From Fibrivirga algicola (GTDB lineage Bacteria; Bacteroidota; Bacteroidia; Cytophagales; Spirosomataceae), in assembly GCF_011742925.1 (NCBI RefSeq), contig NZ_WAEL01000005.1:124001-188000 (forward strand): a stretch of 64,000 nucleotides of DNA, in the 5' to 3' direction. This document shows, one piece after another, positions 59,156 through 64,000 of the stretch (position 1 is the first letter of the stretch; the number at the start of each line of letters is the position of its first letter). Below the pieces are notes generated by a model. It ran no database searches, had not been told where the DNA came from, and saw only the letters and a program-made list of their open reading frames with translations. Position numbers and translations under genes: made by a program.

Positions 59156-60031
59156 ATGAAAAAATTAAACACAGGTACGTTCCGTTTCGACGGCAAGAAG
59201 CCTTATTCAGCCAGTGAGACGCCAACGCTCGTAGACCCTTTTTACACAGACGAGGCTGATCGTGCCCGGCAACTGGATTTGCTGAGCGACCGGATGGACC
59301 AGGCGCAGAACCAGATGCATGCACATGAAAAGTATGGGCTGGTCGTGTTGTTTCAGGCGATGGATGCGGGCGGAAAAGACAGTAGCATCCGGCACGTATT
59401 CAAGGGAGTGAACCCATCGCGCTTTCAGATTGCCTCGTTCAAAAAACCGGGTAAGGAAGACCTGGCGCACGATTTCATGTGGCGGTTCTGGAAAAAGCTG
59501 CCCGAACGTGGCACTATCGGTATTTTCAACCGTACCTACTACGAGGAAGTGCTGGCCCTGAAAGTGCACCCCGAACGACTTGAGGACAGCAACGTACCTG
59601 AGGAATTCATTGATAATCTGCCCAGGCTTTGGAAACAGCGCTACACCGATATTGCCAATTTTGAAGACTACCTGCACCGTAACGGCTTCCGGGTGGTAAA
59701 ATTCTACCTTCACGTATCGAAAAAAGAGCAGGGACAACGCCTCATTGCCCGCCTGAAGGACGACGAAAAGCAGTGGAAGCTAAGCGATAATGACCTGATC
59801 GAGCGCGAGGAATGGGCTGATTACATGAGCGCCTACGAAGACGCAATAAACGGTACGGCGAGCAAAAGCGCTCCATGGTACGTAATTCCCAGCGACGACC
59901 GCGCTAATCAGCAGCTTATCATCGCTCACATCATGACCGAGATACTGGAATCGCTGCCCGTCATATTTCCCGAAAAGGATACTAAGGAAGCACAGCGGCT
60001 GATTAAAAAGATTGAGAAGCAAGACGCTTAA
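59156..60031 (+). CDS. Polyphosphate:nucleotide phosphotransferase, PPK2 family (copy 2)
   Basis: This second PPK2 has 291 residues from the ATG at 59156. It has the Walker A site FQAMDAGGKDSSIRHVF (Asp70, Lys74), the block IGIFNRTYYEEVLAL and the same C-terminal set (QRLIARLKDDEKQWKL, APWYVIPSDD). It aligns gap-free with copy 1 over the first 140 residues with roughly half identical by eye, so the two are diverged paralogues. A frame from 59087 adds 23 residues that do not align and is rejected. No ppk1 is in the window. Different nucleotide preference between the copies is possible but not shown. Confidence 0.94.
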   Translation: MKKLNTGTFRFDGKKPYSASETPTLVDPFYTDEADRARQLDLLSDRMDQAQNQMHAHEKYGLVVLFQAMDAGGKDSSIRHVFKGVNPSRFQIASFKKPGKEDLAHDFMWRFWKKLPERGTIGIFNRTYYEEVLALKVHPERLEDSNVPEEFIDNLPRLWKQRYTDIANFEDYLHRNGFRVVKFYLHVSKKEQGQRLIARLKDDEKQWKLSDNDLIEREEWADYMSAYEDAINGTASKSAPWYVIPSDDRANQQLIIAHIMTEILESLPVIFPEKDTKEAQRLIKKIEKQDA

Positions 60032-60194
60032 TTATAGACTTAAGATGAGTTGGTACGGGCTTCGGCTGAACCGACAGGTCTGTGGGTAAACACACTCAAT
60101 TGATTTAATAAGATATGTGCCCCGAATTGCTTATGCTTGTAACGCGGTTAAGGCTACTTATCAGCCTATCTATCACCAGTTACGAGCACAGCGT

Positions 60195-60404
60195 ATGGTA
60201 GCATTTATCGGCATTGGGGGACAAGAAGTACTGTTCCTTCTCATTTTTGTCCTGCTAATTCCACTAATACCTCTCTGGACGATTTTCAAGAAATCGGGCC
60301 AAAGTCCCTGGTGGAGTTTGCTGGCGTTTATTCCGGGCGTTGGTATCTTGCTTGCGCTATATGTTGCCGCTTTCTCGACTTGGCGCGTTGGCCCCGAAGA
60401 CTAA
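60195..60404 (+). CDS. Small hypothetical membrane protein (69 aa)
   Basis: This is a 69-residue protein with two hydrophobic segments: EVLFLLIFVLLIPLIPLW and WWSLLAFIPGVGILLALYVAAF, joined by TIFKKSGQSP. The ATG at 60195 gives MVAFIGIGGQ; a longer frame from 60117 adds 26 residues without clear coding character. The loop and the second helix resemble short membrane proteins with a 'KKAGKPGW' turn, but I cannot name a family. It sits between PPK2 copy 2 and the TraB gene. Confidence 0.55.
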   Translation: MVAFIGIGGQEVLFLLIFVLLIPLIPLWTIFKKSGQSPWWSLLAFIPGVGILLALYVAAFSTWRVGPED

Positions 60405-60436
60405 TCTCAGTTAATGTTTGGGAGCCTTCGTAGCAC

Positions 60437-61303
60437 TCACTTCACGGCTTCAACAACATACCCGGCTTTGCGGAGAAGCTGCAGCAGGCCGTTGGGGCCG
60501 GGGAGGTGACCGACGCCCACGGCAATAAACGTTGATCGTTCGGCCATCATGGGCACCAATTGGGTCATCCAGCGCAGGTTACGGCTATCGATCAGCGCGT
60601 AGAGGTCGGCGGGGCTGTCGCTTTCGCGCTGAAACAAGGCCCACATTCCATCGAGATCGGCGCGCAGGTATAGATCGGTCAGGTTGTTACCGGGTGTTTT
60701 AGGTACGTTCTTCTGCTTCACCAGCCTGACCAGCTGCTCGGCCTGTTGTTCAACGGGCTGACGATCATACAGCAGGGTGAGTTGTTCTGCCAGGGTTTCA
60801 AGACCCTTTAACGGTTTTCTTGCGGCCTGCGCCTGCTTCACAAAATACAGATCGATGGGCTGCCCCGAAAATTTGGTGAGTGTATCTGACCGCTGGCGGG
60901 CGTAGGCGACACTAAGCGCCGTAGCCACAATGATGGGCTTGAACTGATTGTAAAACGACAACTCCTGTCCCGTCACCGTATTAAACTCGTCGGCTACCAG
61001 CTTATAATCATTTGCCTCGATCAGCCGAATCAGGTTGTTGTCGGGCATCAGGGCGTACCGGCGCATGTTGGCAGCCTCAGCCTCATCAAATACCATCTCG
61101 ACAACAATGCCCTCGGCCTGCTCGAAGTGTCGTCGCGTCAATGTATCCTGCTTCAGGTAGCTATCGCGCAGAATGTGGTAGGTGCCGAACAAGTAGGAGG
61201 GCTTGGTCAATCCATTGCCCGATACCTGCCAGAGCAGCGACTGCGCCTGTACCGCCAGGCCTGTCAGCAATAGAATAGCCAGGAATAAGCAGGACCGATG
61301 CAT
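60437..61303 (-). CDS. TraB/GumN family protein (exported)
   Basis: TraB/GumN proteins share a metallopeptidase-like fold related to Tiki proteases. The 288-residue product has a signal peptide (CLFLAILLLTGLAVQAQ). The first motif is YLFGTYHILRD (GxxH). The central block holds ALMPDNNLIRLI and PIDLYFVKQAQAARKPLKGLET, where the Glu is conserved. The C-terminal motif AVGVGHLPGPNGLLQLLRKAGY carries the second GxxH. The start is the ATG at 61303. It diverges from the TonB receptor and convergently faces the small membrane-protein gene. The substrate is unknown. Confidence 0.9.
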   Translation of the reverse strand: MHRSCLFLAILLLTGLAVQAQSLLWQVSGNGLTKPSYLFGTYHILRDSYLKQDTLTRRHFEQAEGIVVEMVFDEAEAANMRRYALMPDNNLIRLIEANDYKLVADEFNTVTGQELSFYNQFKPIIVATALSVAYARQRSDTLTKFSGQPIDLYFVKQAQAARKPLKGLETLAEQLTLLYDRQPVEQQAEQLVRLVKQKNVPKTPGNNLTDLYLRADLDGMWALFQRESDSPADLYALIDSRNLRWMTQLVPMMAERSTFIAVGVGHLPGPNGLLQLLRKAGYVVEAVK

Positions 61304-61474
61304 AAGCCGTTTCTTGGTTTTGTACCGTAATTCTGACCGTCTACCCCGAAAAATCGTGGTTTTATCTATTTCTTCCCGTTCGACCGAACAGCATACTCTA
61401 CTTTTGGTGTAGTACTAACAATTAGCATACCCTGCCCGTTACTAATCTTATTCACCGGACACAACCACAATTGA

Positions 61475-63865
61475 ATGAAATCTATTTGTATACTTTGGTT
61501 AACGTTAGCTAGTACCGCGTTGGGGTTCAGGGCGGTAGCGCAGGAAAAGCTTACCGTCAGTGGCTACGTGAAAGACGCATCGAACGGCGAAGGCCTGATC
61601 GGCGTATCGGTCTACAGCAAGGAAAGCGCAACCGGTGCCGTAACAAATAACTACGGTTTCTACTCGGTCACGCTGCCCAAAGGTGCCTACACGTTTGTGG
61701 TTTCATACGTAGGCTACGAGAAAGAAACCCGCACCGTGACGCTTGTCGATCAGAACGTGCGACTCGATCTGGAACTCCGCGAAGAAGGCCGCGATCTGAA
61801 AGAACTGGTTGTATCGACTCGCCGCGACGATGACAATGTTAAGAACATCGAAATGAGCGTAAACCGGGTCGATATCAAGACCATCCAGCGGATTCCGGCG
61901 TTGCTTGGTGAGGTCGACGTGGTGCGTAGTATTCAGCTATTGCCCGGCGTATCGACGGTAGGCGAGGGAGCTACCGGCTTCAACGTGCGTGGTGGTGGTA
62001 TTGATCAGAACCTGGTTTTGCTCGACGAAGCCCCGGTTTATAACTCATCGCACCTGTTTGGTTTCTTCTCGGTCTTCAACCCCGACGCCGTTAAAGATGT
62101 GAAACTCATCAAAGGCGGTGTTCCGGCCTTATATGGTGGCCGGATTGCCTCCATTCTGGATGTCCGCCTGAAAGAGGGTAACTCAAAAAAAGGCGAATTG
62201 AATGGAGGTATCGGACTGATATTTAGTCGATTGTCATACGAGCGGCCGCTATTCAAAGGGAAGGGCTCGTTTATCATTGCTGGCCGCCGGTCGTATGCCG
62301 ATGTATTGGCGCAGCCTTTCCTGACGGGAGATCTGAAGGGATCGCAGTTCTATTTTTATGACCTGACGGCGAAGGGGAACGTACGCCTCAACGAGAAAAA
62401 CACCGTGTTTCTGTCGGGCTACTTCGGGCGCGATGTGTTCGGTGCTGACTTCGGTTTCAACTGGGGAAACGCTACCACGTCGTTGCGTTGGAACAAAGTA
62501 TTCAATGACAAGCTGTTCCTGAATACGACCGCTTTTTACAGCAACTATGACTACTCGCTGGATTCTGACCTCCGGCGTAAGCCCGAGAATAGCAATGACT
62601 ATTTCCGTACCAATTCAAAAATTGTCAACTACAGTATTAAGCCCGATTTTACGCTGTACTGGAACAAGAATACGGTCACTTTTGGCGGTCAGGCGTTGCT
62701 CTACGATTTTCAGCCCGGTACGGCTACTGCAGCCAGTGCCGGTACGGTGCGCACCTTTGGCCTGAAAAGCAAGTACGCACTGGAAAGCTCACTGTATGTA
62801 GGCAACGAACAGCAGGCCACATCGCGGTTACAACTCCAGTATGGGCTGCGCTACTCGTTCTACCAATACCTTGGTCCTGGTGAAGTATACACCTTCGGTG
62901 AATCGCCGTCGCCCGGTCTTCGTAGCAGACCCGTCACCGAAACAAGAACGTACAAGGCCGGTGAAACCATTCAGACATACGGTAATCTGGAACCCCGGTT
63001 TGCCCTGAAGTATGATCTGAGCGCCGGCAGTTCGCTGAAGTTGAGTTACAACCGATTAGCTCAATATGTGCATCTGCTCTCAAACACCAGTGCTTCAACG
63101 CCGCTCGACGTTTGGACACCCTCTACCAACAACGTAGCGCCTCAACTGGCCGATCAGGTAGCGGCGGGTTACTTCCGCAACTTCGGCGGGGCCGACGGCA
63201 ACTTGTTCGAAGCATCAGTAGAAGTCTACTACAAATCATTGCAAAACCAGATCGACTACATCGACCGGGCTAATCTGGTGCTGAATCAATACCTGGAAGG
63301 TGATCTGCTGACGGGCAAAGGCCGGGCCTACGGCGCTGAGTTTTACCTGCGCAAAAGTAAAGGGCAGATCAATGGCTGGGTGAGCTATACGCTGGCCCGG
63401 ACCGAGCGGCTGGTGCAGGGCGTAAACGAGAACAACTGGTACCCTACCCGATTCGATAAGCGCCATACATTAAATGTCGTTGCGCTTTACGATCCTATTC
63501 GGTCAAAGCGATGGAGTTTCTCTGCCACTTTCGCGCTTGCCACCGGCACGCCCGCTACGTTCTTCAGCAACCGCTACACGTTCCAGAATATTGCTGTAGG
63601 CACTAACCCCGACGACGTTCGGAATAATTACCGCATCCAGCCCTACCACCGCCTCGATCTGGCCGCCACGCTGCAGGGACGTAAGAAACCAGGCAAGCGT
63701 AAAGAAGACAACTGGGTATTTTCGGTTTATAATGCCTATGCGCGGAAAAACCCATTCTCGGAATATTATCGCGCCAATCCCGAAAATGTATTTCAGACCC
63801 AAGCCATTCGGTACTCTGTGTTTGCAACTATCATTCCGTCGGTTACTTATAATTTCAAGATCTAA
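61475..63865 (+). CDS. TonB-dependent receptor (with DUF4249-type partner downstream)
   Basis: This is an outer-membrane TonB-dependent receptor of 796 residues. Signal peptide: CILWLTLASTALGFRAVAQ. Residues 27-105 are a CarboxypepD_reg-like domain (VSGYVKDASNGEGLIGVSVY). The plug follows with LKELVVSTRRDDDNV, VDVVRSIQLLPGVSTVGEGA, GFNVRGGGIDQNLVLLDEAP and DVKLIKGGVPALYGGRIASI. The barrel ends in an aromatic-rich strand (FATIIPSVTYNFKI). The ATG at 61475 is the first start. A lipoprotein gene begins 38 bp downstream, the typical receptor plus DUF4249 pair. I found no GGTACGTT octamer here. The substrate is unknown. Confidence 0.93.
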   Translation: MKSICILWLTLASTALGFRAVAQEKLTVSGYVKDASNGEGLIGVSVYSKESATGAVTNNYGFYSVTLPKGAYTFVVSYVGYEKETRTVTLVDQNVRLDLELREEGRDLKELVVSTRRDDDNVKNIEMSVNRVDIKTIQRIPALLGEVDVVRSIQLLPGVSTVGEGATGFNVRGGGIDQNLVLLDEAPVYNSSHLFGFFSVFNPDAVKDVKLIKGGVPALYGGRIASILDVRLKEGNSKKGELNGGIGLIFSRLSYERPLFKGKGSFIIAGRRSYADVLAQPFLTGDLKGSQFYFYDLTAKGNVRLNEKNTVFLSGYFGRDVFGADFGFNWGNATTSLRWNKVFNDKLFLNTTAFYSNYDYSLDSDLRRKPENSNDYFRTNSKIVNYSIKPDFTLYWNKNTVTFGGQALLYDFQPGTATAASAGTVRTFGLKSKYALESSLYVGNEQQATSRLQLQYGLRYSFYQYLGPGEVYTFGESPSPGLRSRPVTETRTYKAGETIQTYGNLEPRFALKYDLSAGSSLKLSYNRLAQYVHLLSNTSASTPLDVWTPSTNNVAPQLADQVAAGYFRNFGGADGNLFEASVEVYYKSLQNQIDYIDRANLVLNQYLEGDLLTGKGRAYGAEFYLRKSKGQINGWVSYTLARTERLVQGVNENNWYPTRFDKRHTLNVVALYDPIRSKRWSFSATFALATGTPATFFSNRYTFQNIAVGTNPDDVRNNYRIQPYHRLDLAATLQGRKKPGKRKEDNWVFSVYNAYARKNPFSEYYRANPENVFQTQAIRYSVFATIIPSVTYNFKI

Positions 63866-63903
63866 GTTAGTAGCAGGGCAACGCGCTGCTAAACTAAATT
63901 ACC

Positions 63904-64000
63904 ATGAAACGTTCGTTTTATTCCTTACCGCTGCTGGGTACGTTACTGGTCGCTGCGCTGCTAAGCAGTTGCGAGACAGTAATCAATACGAGCATAACGT
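63904..64000 (+). CDS. Lipoprotein, likely DUF4249 (5' end only)
   Basis: Only the first 32 residues are visible before the window ends: MKRSFYSLPLLGTLL, then VAALLSSCETVINTSIT. This is a lipoprotein signal with the lipobox LSSC. The opening CETVI and the position 38 bp after a FecA-like TonB receptor match the DUF4249 lipoproteins that pair with such receptors in Bacteroidota. The family is inferred from context because the domain itself lies outside the window. The codons for LLGTLL contain one GGTACGTT octamer at 63937-63944. Confidence 0.7.
   Translation, partial: MKRSFYSLPLLGTLLVAALLSSCETVINTSIT

Noticed and set aside
1-64000. tRNA, rRNA, CRISPR arrays, insertion sequences, prophage or defence systems
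   Set aside because: I looked through all spacers and found no cloverleaf, regular repeat-spacer array, transposase, integrase or known defence gene.

Overview
The window looks like chromosomal DNA from a Bacteroidota bacterium of the Cytophagales, most likely Spirosoma or a close relative. This rests on protein families and signals rather than a database match: SusC/FecA-style TonB-dependent receptors with N-terminal carboxypeptidase-like domains, a type IX secretion C-terminal domain, SprB-like repeats, a B-type SdhCAB complex, a zinc-free type-B L31, GH3 and Wzi family proteins, and Bacteroidota promoters of the form TTG-N20-TAnnTTTG. Forty-nine genes are called, and they are densely packed. 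I see no tRNA, rRNA, CRISPR array, transposase, integrase or phage gene.

Layout, left to right. 1-5 kb: the 3'-truncated end of rsmH, two envelope proteins, a TlpA-like thioredoxin lipoprotein and a YceI protein. 5-16 kb: housekeeping genes (valS, rpmE2, nrdA, a cold-shock-domain protein) mixed with a FkbM methyltransferase, a secreted endonuclease/exonuclease/phosphatase protein, small hypotheticals and a low-affinity iron permease homologue. 16-24 kb: a leftward heavy-metal efflux operon (TolC, adaptor, CzcA/CusA pump) diverging from a carbohydrate porin. Their shared spacer carries TTAA half-sites at 11-bp steps, as expected for an OmpR/PhoB-type regulator. 24-27 kb: sdhCAB. 27.8-36 kb: an unknown gene, then a TetR-TolC-adaptor-pump operon with a palindromic candidate operator. 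36-42.6 kb: a CocE/NonD hydrolase, a secreted repeat protein, and an acyl-CoA dehydrogenase followed by an APH-like kinase (a split ACAD10/11-type pair). 42.6-55 kb: gmhA, wzi, upp, a T9SS cargo protein, a large TonB-dependent receptor with an Ala-rich insertion, a mannose-1-phosphate guanylyltransferase, a zinc metallopeptidase and a GH3 protein. 55-64 kb: exported MsrA, two class III-like PPK2 kinases flanking an aldonolactone-oxidase-like flavoprotein, a TraB/GumN protein, and a TonB-dependent receptor followed by the start of a DUF4249-like lipoprotein.

The most unusual signal is not a gene. The octamer GGTACGT(T/A), counting both strands, occurs about 54 times by my eye count, against about 4 expected at random. 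It lies in all three codon frames, in genes of both orientations and in spacers, but I found none in the two large TonB-receptor genes. Other non-coding signals are a family of GTTTG-rich imperfect palindromes in operon spacers, two nearly identical terminators 16 kb apart, a perfect 32-bp inverted repeat, and a terminator-like stem that contains the start codon of the next gene.
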